This document shows, one piece after another, positions 7,305-15,624 of a stretch of 41,702 nt of DNA. The notes below the pieces were generated by a model, which was given only the letters and a program-made list of their open reading frames with translations, was not told the origin of the DNA and did not search any database. The position numbers and the translations under genes were made by a program. The stretch's first letter is position 1; every line of letters begins with the position of its first letter. The DNA comes from an uncultured bacterium (GTDB taxonomy: Bacteria > Actinomycetota > Actinomycetes > S36-B12 > CAIYMF01), in the NCBI GenBank assembly GCA_903927265.1, contig CAIYMF010000120.1, forward strand, positions 1 through 41,702. Reading direction: 5' to 3'.

Positions 7305-8549
7305 TCAGCCCATTAGGAGGCTGAACGCGTGAATGAGCACGCCGACGAGAGCTCCCACCACCGCACCATTGATGCGGATGAATTGCAGGTCGCGCCCCGC
7401 GGCGATCTCAATGCGGCGAGAGGTTTCTTCGCCGTCCCAACGCTCAACGGTGTCGGTGATCGTGCGGGTGAGTTCATCGCTGTAGTTCGCCACAACGTGC
7501 GCCGCCAGGTTCTCAACCCACAGGTCTGCCTTGCCACGCCACTCCGGATCGTCAACGAGTCGCTGCCCGGCCGAACGAATCGCTTCGACCACTCGCAGTC
7601 GTAATCCGGACGTGGGGTCATCGACCGCTTCGAGCACCATCCGACGAGCGGCCGCTGCCATATCGGCCATCGCAGCCCGCGTGCTGGGGTGATCGAGCAA
7701 CCGATCCTTGGCGGCTTGAGCGCGCGCGATCATTTCCGGATCGTGCTGCAGCCGGTACGAGAACTGAATGAGAGCCGCGTCAATCGTTCCGCGCAGCGGG
7801 TGGTTGGGGTCCGAACTCACATCGGATGCGACCCGAATGAGTTCGGCATGGACGCGACCGCCGATCGCTTCATCAACCATGCGAGGTGACCACTGCGGCG
7901 ATGCCGCGGCAACGGCCTCAATCACCTCGCGAGGATGTTCGACCAGCCACACGCGTGCGTGCTCGGCCAGAAGGTCAACTGTTCCACGATGTGCACCATC
8001 GGCGAGCACTTCATCGAGTACCCGACCCAATGGCGGGCCTACTTCGAAGGTGCCGAGGCGGGCCACCACCGTGCCTTCCAGTAGTTCCTGTACATCGGCG
8101 TCGCTGAGCACCAGCAACGCCCCGCGCACGGCACTGGCGAGTTCGGCTGTCACGCGTTCGGCATTTGCCGGTACCGCGAGCCACGAGCCCACTCGACCAG
8201 CAACTTCCGCTCGCTGAATGCGAACTCGCACGACGTCTTCGTTGAGGAAGTTGCTGCCGACGAACTCTCGCAGGTTTTCGCCCAGTGCTTCTTTGCGCTT
8301 GGGAATGATCGCCGTGTGCGGAATTGGAATCCCGAGAGGGTGACGGAAGAGCGCTGTCACAGCGAACCAGTCTGCGAGGCCACCGATCATGGCCGCCTCC
8401 GCGCCGGCTCGCACGAAACCAACCCAGGTGGGAGCGCCGGAAGTTTCGGCCCGCCATGCCACCAACCACACCACCAACGCGGCGACGAGAACGCCCGTGG
8501 CAACGAGTTTCATGCGCCTGAGATCGCGCAGTCGCTTGTCATCGGTCAC
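7305..8549 (-). CDS. DUF445 family membrane-anchored protein
   Basis: A 414-aa protein of the DUF445 family (YjiN/YheB relatives), function unknown. Near the N-terminus a hydrophobic segment (LVATGVLVAALVVWLVAW) is followed by the family block GGLADWFAVTALFRHPLGIPIPHTAIIP. A long helical middle follows, and the protein ends with a second membrane helix, INGAVVGALVGVLIHAFSLLMG, the usual DUF445 layout. The frame is open back to 8612, but GTG at 8549 (VTDDKRLRDL) is chosen: GACGAT lies 6 nt upstream and the divergent glyoxalase-like gene begins 41 bp away. It is the first gene of the minus-strand run that continues to the cytochrome at 4523. Confidence 0.85.
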   Translation of the reverse strand: MTDDKRLRDLRRMKLVATGVLVAALVVWLVAWRAETSGAPTWVGFVRAGAEAAMIGGLADWFAVTALFRHPLGIPIPHTAIIPKRKEALGENLREFVGSNFLNEDVVRVRIQRAEVAGRVGSWLAVPANAERVTAELASAVRGALLVLSDADVQELLEGTVVARLGTFEVGPPLGRVLDEVLADGAHRGTVDLLAEHARVWLVEHPREVIEAVAAASPQWSPRMVDEAIGGRVHAELIRVASDVSSDPNHPLRGTIDAALIQFSYRLQHDPEMIARAQAAKDRLLDHPSTRAAMADMAAAARRMVLEAVDDPTSGLRLRVVEAIRSAGQRLVDDPEWRGKADLWVENLAAHVVANYSDELTRTITDTVERWDGEETSRRIEIAAGRDLQFIRINGAVVGALVGVLIHAFSLLMG

Positions 8550-8590
8550 CCCCCGATCGTCGCAGATGAGGAGGATGTCATGATCGTTGA
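8550..8590. promoter_or_regulatory. 41-bp divergent promoter region
   Basis: The whole space between the GTG starts of the DUF445 gene and the glyoxalase-like gene is 41 bp. It holds a -10-like GACGAT (8556-8561, minus strand) 6 nt from one start and CATGAT (8579-8584, plus strand) 6 nt from the other. Both messages would be leaderless and their -35 regions would have to overlap the opposite promoter or gene. Assigned by spacing; neither box is a perfect consensus. Confidence 0.4.
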
Positions 8591-9238
8591 GTGCGACTAG
8601 ATCATCTCTCATATGCCGTTTCGCCGAACGAGCTTGTCGACACCGTGCAGCGCATTGGCACGGCTCTCGGAGCTTCGCTCATTGATGGCGGACGCCACCC
8701 ACGCTTCGGCACCCGCAACTTCGTTCTGCCCCTCACCGGCGGCACCTACTTCGAAGTTGTCACCACACTCGATCATCCCGCCACCGACGCGAGCGCGTTC
8801 GGTCGCGCCGTGAAGTTGCGCGCCGAATCAGGGGGCGGCTGGTTGGGCTGGGTCATCGCTGTCGACGACATCGGCCCCTTCGAAGATCGCCTCGGTCGCG
8901 AGTCGGTCGAAGGCCACCGGGTACGCCCCGACGGCTACGACCTTCGCTGGCGTCAACTCGGCGTCAACGGCCTCTTGGCCGACGCCCAGTTGCCATTCTT
9001 CATCGAGTGGACGAGCGACCCTGCCGAACACCCTTCGAACGGAGGGCGAGGATCGGTGTCACTGTCGGCTCTCGACATGGTCGGTGACCCCGCCGTGGTC
9101 TCCGACTGGATCGGCCACGACGCCAGCACGGCTCTGGAAGGTGTGCACGTCACGTGGCACGACCCAGACGACGACAACGAGGCTGGAATCACTAGCGTCA
9201 CCTTCGCGACAGCACACGGCGACATCACCATCGACTGA
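8591..9238 (+). CDS. Glyoxalase-like domain (VOC superfamily) protein
   Basis: A 215-aa cytoplasmic protein beginning with GTG as RLDHLSYAV, the typical first strand and metal-binding His of vicinal oxygen chelate proteins. GTRNFVLPLTGGTYFEVVT follows, as in the Glyoxalase_3-type domain. The C-terminal half (SALDMVGDPAVVSDWIG, GITSVTFATAHGDITID) looks like the second VOC module. The reaction and substrate are unknown. It is divergent from the DUF445 gene across 41 bp, with CATGAT 6 nt before the start suggesting a leaderless message. A small GC hairpin follows the stop, and the AI-2E-type exporter gene begins 79 nt later. Confidence 0.8.
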   Translation: MRLDHLSYAVSPNELVDTVQRIGTALGASLIDGGRHPRFGTRNFVLPLTGGTYFEVVTTLDHPATDASAFGRAVKLRAESGGGWLGWVIAVDDIGPFEDRLGRESVEGHRVRPDGYDLRWRQLGVNGLLADAQLPFFIEWTSDPAEHPSNGGRGSVSLSALDMVGDPAVVSDWIGHDASTALEGVHVTWHDPDDDNEAGITSVTFATAHGDITID

Positions 9239-9268
9239 TCGTTCGCTCCCCCGCAAGTCACGCTCAAG

Positions 9269-9288
9269 CCCCGCGTGCCTGAGCGGGG
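9269..9288 (+). terminator. Possible weak terminator hairpin
   Basis: CCCCGC and GCGGGG pair with an 8-nt loop, 30 nt after the stop of the glyoxalase-like gene and before the next gene's start region. It is followed by AAACC rather than a U run, so termination would be inefficient or need Rho. Confidence 0.35.
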
Positions 9289-9317
9289 AAACCTGTCTGC
9301 CGTGACACTCTGATGTC

Positions 9318-10472
9318 ATGGCAGACACGACCGCGGGGCCGACTGAACCACAGAGCACCGCCTCCGACGTACGTCCCATCTCCATCCTCACTGGCGGCGA
9401 GGTTCCACACGGACTTCAAACCGCCGCAGGTGTCGCGTGGCGAGTGCTCCTGCTCCTCGCCTGCGTGGTTGTCGCCGGAGCGGTCTTCGGCGCCATCACG
9501 CCGGTCGTGATTGCGTTATTCATGGCACTGGTCGTTACCGCGCTTGCCCAACCGATGGTGAGTCGCCTGCGTCCCCACATGCCCGCGGCACTCGCCGTCA
9601 TCCTCACCCTGCTGGTGATGGCCGTAGTGCTTTTCGTCGTCTTCGGCTTCGTCGTGCGGGCCATCATCGGTGAAATGCCACAACTCGTCGATCAGTTGCA
9701 AAACGGCTTCAAGGAGATCGAGAACTGGCTTGTCACTGGACCTCTCAAGATCGACGCTGCCACCATTCATGCCTTCCCAGAATCGATCACCACCTGGCTC
9801 AAGAATCAGGCCGGAACGATCGCCTCGTTCGCACTCGGCGAAGTGAGTTCAGTATTCCTACTGATCACCGCGGCCTCCGTCTTCTTCTTCGGCGTGTTCT
9901 TCTTTCTGCACAGCCCCGACCGCATTTGGGCGTGGGTCGTGAGTTGGATGCCGCACCGCTCACGCCCCATCGTTAACAACTCGGGCGGCGTCGCGTGGGA
10001 GACGATGTCGGGCTACGTGCGCGGCATCATTCTCGTTGCCCTTGCTGATGCGTTCTTCGTGTTTGTCGGTCTGGCGATCTTGCGCATTCCCCTTGCGCCC
10101 GTGCTGGCAGTCGTTGTCTTCTTCGGCGCACTGATTCCCATCATCGGTGCCCCGATTGCCACCCTTCTCGCAGCTGTTGTCGCGCTGGCCACCGAAGGCC
10201 CCATCAAGGCCCTACTGGTGGTAGCACTTACCGTGCTGGTGGGTTCACTGGACGGTGACGTCTTGCAACCGCTCATCATGGGCCACGCGGTCAGCCTGCA
10301 TCCGCTGGCAATTGTCACGATTTTGGCGATCGGAACCATGGCCGGCGGCCTCCTCGGAGCACTGGTGTGTGTACCGCTGGCTGCCACGGTCTACGCCATC
10401 GCCAAATACCTCACCGGACGAATGACCGCTAACGGCGAGACGCCGTCGGATGCACCGCTAGGAACCACTTAG
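9318..10472 (+). CDS. AI-2E family transporter
   Basis: A 384-aa integral membrane protein of the AI-2E/PerM-like exporter family (PF01594 type). After a polar N-terminus of about 40 aa come paired helices (RVLLLLACVVVAGAVFGAI and following), a central soluble stretch (MPQLVDQLQNGFKEIENWL), and a helical C-terminal half with LGALVCVPLAATVYAIAKYL, which resembles the family signature near the end. About eight membrane segments are predicted. Members have been linked to efflux of small molecules or ions; autoinducer transport cannot be assumed here. The ATG at 9318 has CACTCT 6 nt upstream. A 6-bp hairpin at 10491-10511 follows the stop. Confidence 0.88.
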   Translation: MADTTAGPTEPQSTASDVRPISILTGGEVPHGLQTAAGVAWRVLLLLACVVVAGAVFGAITPVVIALFMALVVTALAQPMVSRLRPHMPAALAVILTLLVMAVVLFVVFGFVVRAIIGEMPQLVDQLQNGFKEIENWLVTGPLKIDAATIHAFPESITTWLKNQAGTIASFALGEVSSVFLLITAASVFFFGVFFFLHSPDRIWAWVVSWMPHRSRPIVNNSGGVAWETMSGYVRGIILVALADAFFVFVGLAILRIPLAPVLAVVVFFGALIPIIGAPIATLLAAVVALATEGPIKALLVVALTVLVGSLDGDVLQPLIMGHAVSLHPLAIVTILAIGTMAGGLLGALVCVPLAATVYAIAKYLTGRMTANGETPSDAPLGTT

Positions 10473-10490
10473 CCCCGATCACCCGTTTGG

Positions 10491-10511
10491 GCCTCGCGTG
10501 CTGCCCGAGGC
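10491..10511 (+). terminator. Hairpin after the AI-2E transporter gene
   Basis: GCCTCG (10491-10496) and CGAGGC (10506-10511) form a 6-bp stem with a 9-nt loop, 19 nt after the stop. No U tract follows, so a terminator role is plausible but weakly supported. Confidence 0.35.
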
Positions 10512-10569
10512 GTGTCGAAACTCTGAGTACGCCGCATGCTAGAGGCATGCATCAGGGCTGGAGCCGCCG

Positions 10570-12315
10570 ATGGCAGTGAGTACCGCGGTAACGCCGGTTG
10601 TGCGCACCGTGACCCAACAGGTGGTGGTCACGTACAAATACAGCGCGCGCACCCACGTGACCACGGTGACGCGCTCGCGCAAACGCCGAGTCAAGGCTCG
10701 TTTCGTGGGCACCACAATCTACCTGCTCAACGCTGCGGGCCACTGGGTACGCATTCCCTATATCTGGAGCGCTCGCAAAGCCGCCTTGGTGTACGACCGA
10801 CGTCTCCACCTCGCCCTCATCGCTGCAGCCAAGCCCAAGCCCAAGCCCAAGCCAACCCCACCGGCTCCGGGCGCCGATCCGAGCCCGGGATACGTCTCCC
10901 AGGACCCCGCGCGGCATCTGCTGCGCCGTGCCACCTACGGATCGACTCCCGCACTTCTCGAGGAAGTCGCCCGGCTCGGCATTGCCGGATGGGTCGATCG
11001 ACAACTCAACCCTGGCGCCATCAACGACAGTGCGTGTGAAGCAGTGCTGGCCCGGCTTCCCGATCAGGCCGAGCCCATCTGGCAGGTTCACGACCTGCTC
11101 GACCGCGACGAGCGCAGCGGCTGGGATCAACTGCGCGGCGTCATGACTGCCCACGTGGCGCGCGCCGCGTGGTCCGAACGGCAACTGCTCGCCGTAATGG
11201 AGGACTTCTGGGGCAATCACTTCAATGTCACCACTCCCGGCGCTGAAGTGCCCTCCTCACGCGCGCACTATGCCTACACGATTCGCACCCACGCTTTCGG
11301 CAAATTCGCCGACTTACTGCGCGCCGTCACGCTTCACCCAGCGATGCTGACCTACCTCAACAACCGCACATCAAGCGATGTACATCCCAATGAGAATCAC
11401 GGCCGCGAACTGCTTGAACTGCACACCGTCGGAGTCGATGCCGGGTATGGCGAGCAAGGCGTGTTGAACTCCGCCCGTATCCTCACCGGCCTCTCAGTCT
11501 CGTGGGACTCCGGGGAGTACTTGTATGCACCGTGGCGGCACTGGGTTGGATCGGTGTCGGTGATGGGGTTCAGCCACTCAAATACGACGAAGGCCGGTGG
11601 CGAGGCAGTAGCGATTGCCTACATCAACCATCTGGCACGCCAACCCGAGACCGCCCACCGCATCGCTGTGAAGCTCGCGCGCCACTTCGTCAGCGACACT
11701 CCCCCGACGTCACTCGTTGACGCACTGGCCAGCACCTACCTCGCCCATGACACCGCTATTGCCCCGGTGCTTCGTCAACTCTTCACTTCCACCGAGTTCA
11801 GCGCGAGTATCGGCATGAAGACCCGACGCCCGTACGAAGAGCTCATCGCGACGGTGCGCACACTGGGCCTTGGCGCCGAAAAGGGCACCGGCGTTGAGTC
11901 CATCGAAGCCCTCATCTGGATGGCGGGAGATGCTGGACAGCCGCCGCTGGGGTGGCCGTTCCCCACAGGACATCCCGACGTTGCCGCCGCGTGGCTGTCG
12001 ACCGCGTCGACCCTCGCCCGCTGGAACAACACGATGAATCTGGTTGCGAATTGGTGGCCCACCACGTTCACTCGACCCGACCTGCGTCAGCATCTGACGC
12101 ACGGAGTGACGCCGGCCACCTGCGGAGCGGCAGTCGACATGGTGTGCCTGCGCCTCTTCGGGCGCACGCTGACTCCGGCCCATCGGGCCGCAGTCCTCGC
12201 GTTCCTTGACGAGGACGCCGACGCTCCCATCACCGAGAACACCGGCGTGCTCACGTGGTATCTCGAGCAATTGGTCGCACTACTCCTCAACTCCCCCTAC
12301 CACCTCACCCGTTAG
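10570..12315 (+). CDS. DUF1800 family protein
   Basis: A 581-aa protein. Residues about 100-580 are a DUF1800 domain: ARHLLRRATYGSTPALLEEVARLG, WVDRQLNP, MEDFWGNHFNV, NENHGRELLELHTVGVDAGYGEQGV, LARHFVSDTPP and RRPYEELIATVRTLG are the usual blocks. The first 100 residues are different: Thr/Val/Arg-rich beta-like sequence with YSARTHVTTVTRSRKRR, then the linker KPKPKPKPTPPAP. No signal peptide is visible, and TAG at 10540 blocks any longer frame, although the partner DUF1501 protein has a Tat signal. The gene ends 7 nt before DUF1501, the standard pairing. The function of this pair is unknown; it is common in environmental bacteria and suspected to act in the envelope. Confidence 0.87.
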   Translation: MAVSTAVTPVVRTVTQQVVVTYKYSARTHVTTVTRSRKRRVKARFVGTTIYLLNAAGHWVRIPYIWSARKAALVYDRRLHLALIAAAKPKPKPKPTPPAPGADPSPGYVSQDPARHLLRRATYGSTPALLEEVARLGIAGWVDRQLNPGAINDSACEAVLARLPDQAEPIWQVHDLLDRDERSGWDQLRGVMTAHVARAAWSERQLLAVMEDFWGNHFNVTTPGAEVPSSRAHYAYTIRTHAFGKFADLLRAVTLHPAMLTYLNNRTSSDVHPNENHGRELLELHTVGVDAGYGEQGVLNSARILTGLSVSWDSGEYLYAPWRHWVGSVSVMGFSHSNTTKAGGEAVAIAYINHLARQPETAHRIAVKLARHFVSDTPPTSLVDALASTYLAHDTAIAPVLRQLFTSTEFSASIGMKTRRPYEELIATVRTLGLGAEKGTGVESIEALIWMAGDAGQPPLGWPFPTGHPDVAAAWLSTASTLARWNNTMNLVANWWPTTFTRPDLRQHLTHGVTPATCGAAVDMVCLRLFGRTLTPAHRAAVLAFLDEDADAPITENTGVLTWYLEQLVALLLNSPYHLTR

Positions 12316-12322
12316 GCATCCC

Positions 12323-13600
12323 ATGACCGACATCGAGTGCACGACCTGCGAGCCGTCGCGCGGCATCAGCCGTCGCACGGTGCTGCGCGGCATGGCCATC
12401 GGTGCCGCTGTCGCTGGCGTCAGTTCCGCGCTCGGTCCCATCGGAACGCGGGTGGCGTGGGCCGCCACTCCCGGTTACACGGGCGACACATTGGTGGTTC
12501 TGTCGTTGCGCGGCGGATTTGATGCCATGTCGGCGATCGTGCCGGCAGCTGACCCCGATTACTACCGGCTGCGTCCCTCGATCGCCATTCCGGCGGCGCG
12601 CACCCTCCCGATCGATTCACGGTTCGGGCTTCACCCCTCCCTCGCGCCACTCATTCCGCTCGCCAACGCAGGACAGCTTGGGTTTGTGCACGCCGTCGGC
12701 CTCCCAGCACCTAACCGCTCACACTTCGACGCGATGGATCAACTGGAGCAGGCCGCCCCTGGTAGCACCCTGCGCACCGGCTGGCTTGACCGAATGCTGG
12801 CTCTGCACGACCCGACCGGCCCCTTCGGTGCGGTGCAAATGGGGTCCACCACGATGCCCTATTCACTGGCTGGCCCCTTCCCCGCTCTTGGTATGGACTC
12901 ACTCGAGGGCTTTCGCCTGCACGCGGCATGGGATGCCGCCTCGACCACACGCTGGTCGAATGCCCTCACTGCACTCCATACCGGCGCTGGCGCCCAATTG
13001 CAGGGCTCGGCCACCGGAACCCTGAGCGCACTGGCCACCACCTCGGCCCTTGCCAGCGATGCCAATGCGTCGGCCGTGACCTACCCCGATTCGAACTTGG
13101 GGCGGGCACTCAGCGATGCGGGACGACTCATTCGTGGAAACCGGGGGGCGCGCGTCATCACGATCGACGAAGGCGACTGGGACATGCACGCCGGCATGGG
13201 CACCGTCGACGGAGGGTGGATGGTCGACCACCTCACCGATCTCGGTGCCGCTCTGGCAGCCTTCGCCGCCGATCTCGGATCGCGCATCGCCAACGTCACG
13301 CTGCTTACCATCACCGAGTTCGGTCGGCGCGCGAGCGAAAACGAATCACAGGGACTTGATCACGGCTGGGGCTCGGCCATGATGCTGCTGGGCGGCGGCG
13401 TGGTACCTGGCGTTCACGGAAGCTGGCCCGGGCTCACCGATGCCGCCCTCAACGACGGCGACTTGGCAGTGACAACGGACTACCGCGCGGTACTCGCCGA
13501 TGTACTGACCAACCGCTGTGGTGCCTCCACCTCAGAAGTTGCCAACGTTCTACCCGGTTTCACCGGCGCCACGCTCGGAGTGACTCGAGCGCGCGCGTAG
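12323..13600 (+). CDS. DUF1501 family protein with Tat signal
   Basis: A 425-aa protein with a clear twin-arginine signal, SRRTVLRGMAIGAAVAGVSSA at about residues 15-35, ending near AWAA. The mature part has DUF1501 features: TLVVLSLRGGFDAMSAIVP, YYRLRPSIAIP, GLHPSLAPLIPL, DAMDQLEQA and the late block LLTITEFGRRASENESQGLDHGWGSAMMLLGG, which resembles sulfatase/alkaline-phosphatase-like metal sites (EFGR, DHG). The ATG at 12323 comes 7 nt after the DUF1800 stop. A longer frame to 12206 overlaps DUF1800 and would bury the Tat signal. Exported and probably folded before export; substrate unknown. Its TAG stop is also the first half of the next gene's -10 box. Confidence 0.88.
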   Translation: MTDIECTTCEPSRGISRRTVLRGMAIGAAVAGVSSALGPIGTRVAWAATPGYTGDTLVVLSLRGGFDAMSAIVPAADPDYYRLRPSIAIPAARTLPIDSRFGLHPSLAPLIPLANAGQLGFVHAVGLPAPNRSHFDAMDQLEQAAPGSTLRTGWLDRMLALHDPTGPFGAVQMGSTTMPYSLAGPFPALGMDSLEGFRLHAAWDAASTTRWSNALTALHTGAGAQLQGSATGTLSALATTSALASDANASAVTYPDSNLGRALSDAGRLIRGNRGARVITIDEGDWDMHAGMGTVDGGWMVDHLTDLGAALAAFAADLGSRIANVTLLTITEFGRRASENESQGLDHGWGSAMMLLGGGVVPGVHGSWPGLTDAALNDGDLAVTTDYRAVLADVLTNRCGASTSEVANVLPGFTGATLGVTRARA

Positions 13601-13603
13601 GCT
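13598..13603 (+). promoter_or_regulatory. -10 box TAGGCT sharing its TAG with the DUF1501 stop codon
   Basis: TAGGCT begins with the stop codon of the DUF1501 gene and ends 7 nt before the ATG of the hydrolase gene at 13611. The spacing suits a leaderless transcript. No clear -35 was found inside the upstream gene. Confidence 0.45.
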
Positions 13604-13610
13604 CACCGTC

Positions 13611-14195
13611 ATGAAGCGGGCGCTACTGATTCACGGCTGGACCAACCGTCGACCCGAAGGTCACTGGCTCCGGCGCCTGGCAGGCTCACTACGCGATCAG
13701 GGCAACCTCGTGCAGTACCCGCAACTGCCCGACACTGACTCACCGACGCTGGATGCCTGGTGCGAGGTACTCAGCTCTGAACTTGAACTTCTGCACGAAA
13801 GCGGTGAGGGCGAAACAGTCGTCGTCGCACATTCATTGGGCTGCGTGACGTGGCTGCACCTGTGTCAGCGAGGCCTCGTGCCGTCACCTATCGACCGCGT
13901 ATTGCTGGTTGCTCCGGCCGCTCCGGAGACGATCACCGATCTGCCGTCGTTCGCAGTCGACGTTGCCTCGGCTCGAGAATCACTCATGTCGGCAAGCCTC
14001 GCCGTCACGGTCGTTGCTAGCGACGACGATCCCTACCTTCCCCGCGGAGTGCAGGAAACGTATGGCGAACCCTTGGGCGTGAACGCCGTCATCATCCCGG
14101 GTGCCGCTCATTTGGCGCTCGGCGATGGTTGGGGACCCTGGCAGGGCGTCATCGACTGGGTCGCTGATCCGGCGGCCGATCTACGTCAACGCTGA
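13611..14195 (+). CDS. RBBP9/YdeN-like serine hydrolase
   Basis: A 194-aa alpha/beta hydrolase. ALLIHGWTNRRPEGHWLRRL at the N-terminus, VVVAHSLGCVTWLHL with the nucleophile Ser in AHSLG, the aspartate region VVASDDDPYLPRG and the late His in PGAAHLALGDGWGPW give a complete catalytic set in the RBBP9/YdeN order. There is no signal peptide. Members hydrolyse esters in vitro; the natural substrate is unknown. The start is leaderless in appearance, with TAGGCT 7 nt upstream. The stop is 3 bp from the stop of the convergent desaturase gene. Confidence 0.88.
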   Translation: MKRALLIHGWTNRRPEGHWLRRLAGSLRDQGNLVQYPQLPDTDSPTLDAWCEVLSSELELLHESGEGETVVVAHSLGCVTWLHLCQRGLVPSPIDRVLLVAPAAPETITDLPSFAVDVASARESLMSASLAVTVVASDDDPYLPRGVQETYGEPLGVNAVIIPGAAHLALGDGWGPWQGVIDWVADPAADLRQR

Positions 14196-14198
14196 CAC

Positions 14199-15128
14199 TC
14201 AGCCCTTTGCGGCCTGACGTGCGCGTCGCGCTTCGCGCTGCTCGACGAAACGGGTTGCCTGAACGTCGAGTTCGACCATGAACGTCATGATCTCTTCGCG
14301 AGCCTGCTCGGCCTCACCGCTGAGCCCTTCAATCGACTCGATATCCCATGCGCGCAGCACGGGTGCCAGCACCTCGTCGTGGTGAATTCGTAGATCGTAG
14401 ATTCCGGCCATCGCGATGGTGAGGGCACGCCTAGTGAAGCCTTCTACTCCAGCGCCCGGCATGCTGAAGTTGGTGACGACATCACGAATTGCCGGAAGCA
14501 TTGTCTGCGGGTCGCGTTCGAGCGCCGCACCGGCGATGTTGCGGTAGAAGAGCATGTGCAGGTTCTCGTCGAGGGCCACCCGCGCCAGCATCGCCTCAAG
14601 GTGCTCGTCTTGCGAGTGACGGCCGGTGTTGCGGTGCGAAATGCGCGTTGCGAGTTCCTGGAACGACACGTACGCCACGGTGTGGGCCATGTCGAGTTCG
14701 TAAGGGCTGGTGAAGCCCGCCGTCATGTGCACCATGCGCTCACGTTCGAGGGCGACTGGGTCGATGGCCCGCGTCACGGTGAGGAAGTCGCGGATGACCG
14801 TAGCGTGGCGACCTTCTTCTGCTGTCCACCGTCCGATCCAAAATCCCCACGCACCGTCGCCACCAAATGATCCACCGATCTCGGTGTGATAACTCGGCAA
14901 GTTGTCTTCGGTGAGCAGGTTGATCACCAAGGCGGTACGGGTGACCTCGTCAACATTGGATTGTTCAGGGGTCCACGCCTCGCCGCTGAACATGCCCTCG
15001 AAGTCGCGCCCACGGCTCCACGGAACGTACTCGTGCGGGAACCATTCTTTGGCGGTGGACATGTGACGATCGACTTCAGCGGCAGCGAACGGCTCAAGAT
15101 CGCTCAGCAGTGCGGTGTCGCTCGACAT
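14199..15128 (-). CDS. Acyl-ACP desaturase family protein (ferritin-like diiron enzyme)
   Basis: A 309-aa soluble desaturase of the stearoyl-ACP desaturase family (DesA1/DesA2 type in mycobacteria), expected to introduce a double bond into acyl chains on acyl-carrier protein. Diiron ligands are visible: Glu74 in LLTEDNLPSYH, Glu105-x2-His108 in EEGRH, Glu158 in FQELATRISH and Glu188-x2-His191 in DENLH. The ATG at 15128 (MSSDTALLSDL) has GGAGG just upstream and is preferred over a start at 15173. The C-terminus is basic (QREARRARQAAKG). It follows the DUF3293 gene by 34 nt on the same strand and may be the last gene of the signalling run above it. Regioselectivity cannot be told. Confidence 0.92.
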   Translation of the reverse strand: MSSDTALLSDLEPFAAAEVDRHMSTAKEWFPHEYVPWSRGRDFEGMFSGEAWTPEQSNVDEVTRTALVINLLTEDNLPSYHTEIGGSFGGDGAWGFWIGRWTAEEGRHATVIRDFLTVTRAIDPVALERERMVHMTAGFTSPYELDMAHTVAYVSFQELATRISHRNTGRHSQDEHLEAMLARVALDENLHMLFYRNIAGAALERDPQTMLPAIRDVVTNFSMPGAGVEGFTRRALTIAMAGIYDLRIHHDEVLAPVLRAWDIESIEGLSGEAEQAREEIMTFMVELDVQATRFVEQREARRARQAAKG

Positions 15129-15162
15129 AGTGCCTCCAACTGCTCGGTGTGGTTGGCACAGC

Positions 15163-15615
15163 CTACTGGTCAAGCAGACGCCATCCCATTTCCCAACGCC
15201 CGGGTTGCAGAACCCCCACGATCACCCACTCACTCGGAGTCCAGTGGAAGACGGCATTCTGACCGAACTGGCGAGCGAGGTCGATGACATCGTCGCCCGC
15301 CATTCCCTCGATCAGAAAACCCTCTTCCTTCCACTCTCCCCCGGCCTGACGACCCACCGTCTCGACCGGCGTCACTCCAGCCTCGAGAAGGAGACGGCGC
15401 ATCCGCTCGTGGCGTTGGGCGTTTTCGGCGCGGTCAAAAGCCACGCTGCCCGGATTACAGGCGGTAATCACCCACACCTCATCGGAAGCGAACGGCCATT
15501 CATCACTGCGGCCCGGTTCAGCGGCAGTGGCTGTGAACGGTGCCGCATCGTCGGGCATGACATCGAGAAGCGTCAGCGCATACTCCGACCAAATGTCGTG
15601 CTCGACCGGCCTCAC
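15163..15615 (-). CDS. DUF3293 domain protein
   Basis: A 150-aa cytoplasmic protein starting with GTG. The block VWVITACNPGSVAFDRAENAQRHERMRRLL, later GEWKEEGFLIEGM and ARQFGQNAVFHWTPSEW match the DUF3293 pattern (ITACNP, ExN, W-x-E, FGQNA). Function unknown. It begins 9 nt after the stop of the EAL response regulator and ends 34 nt before the desaturase start, so it is probably cotranscribed with both. Nothing in the sequence ties it to signalling beyond position. Confidence 0.82.
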   Translation of the reverse strand: MRPVEHDIWSEYALTLLDVMPDDAAPFTATAAEPGRSDEWPFASDEVWVITACNPGSVAFDRAENAQRHERMRRLLLEAGVTPVETVGRQAGGEWKEEGFLIEGMAGDDVIDLARQFGQNAVFHWTPSEWVIVGVLQPGRWEMGWRLLDQ

Positions 15616-15624
15616 TCGGTTCGC

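Noticed and set aside
10535-10550. Two GCATGC palindromes 4 bp apart before the DUF1800 gene, considered as an operator
   Set aside because: Six-bp self-complementary sites are common by chance here and no matching copy is seen elsewhere in the window.
10831-10856. Short tandem repeat AAGCCC
   Set aside because: In frame it encodes the KPKPKPKP linker of the DUF1800 protein; it is a protein linker and not a separate DNA element.
14196-14198. Bidirectional terminator expected between the convergent hydrolase and desaturase genes
   Set aside because: The stops are 3 bp apart and no stem-loop spans them; the same applies at 24957-24959 and 4523-4526.
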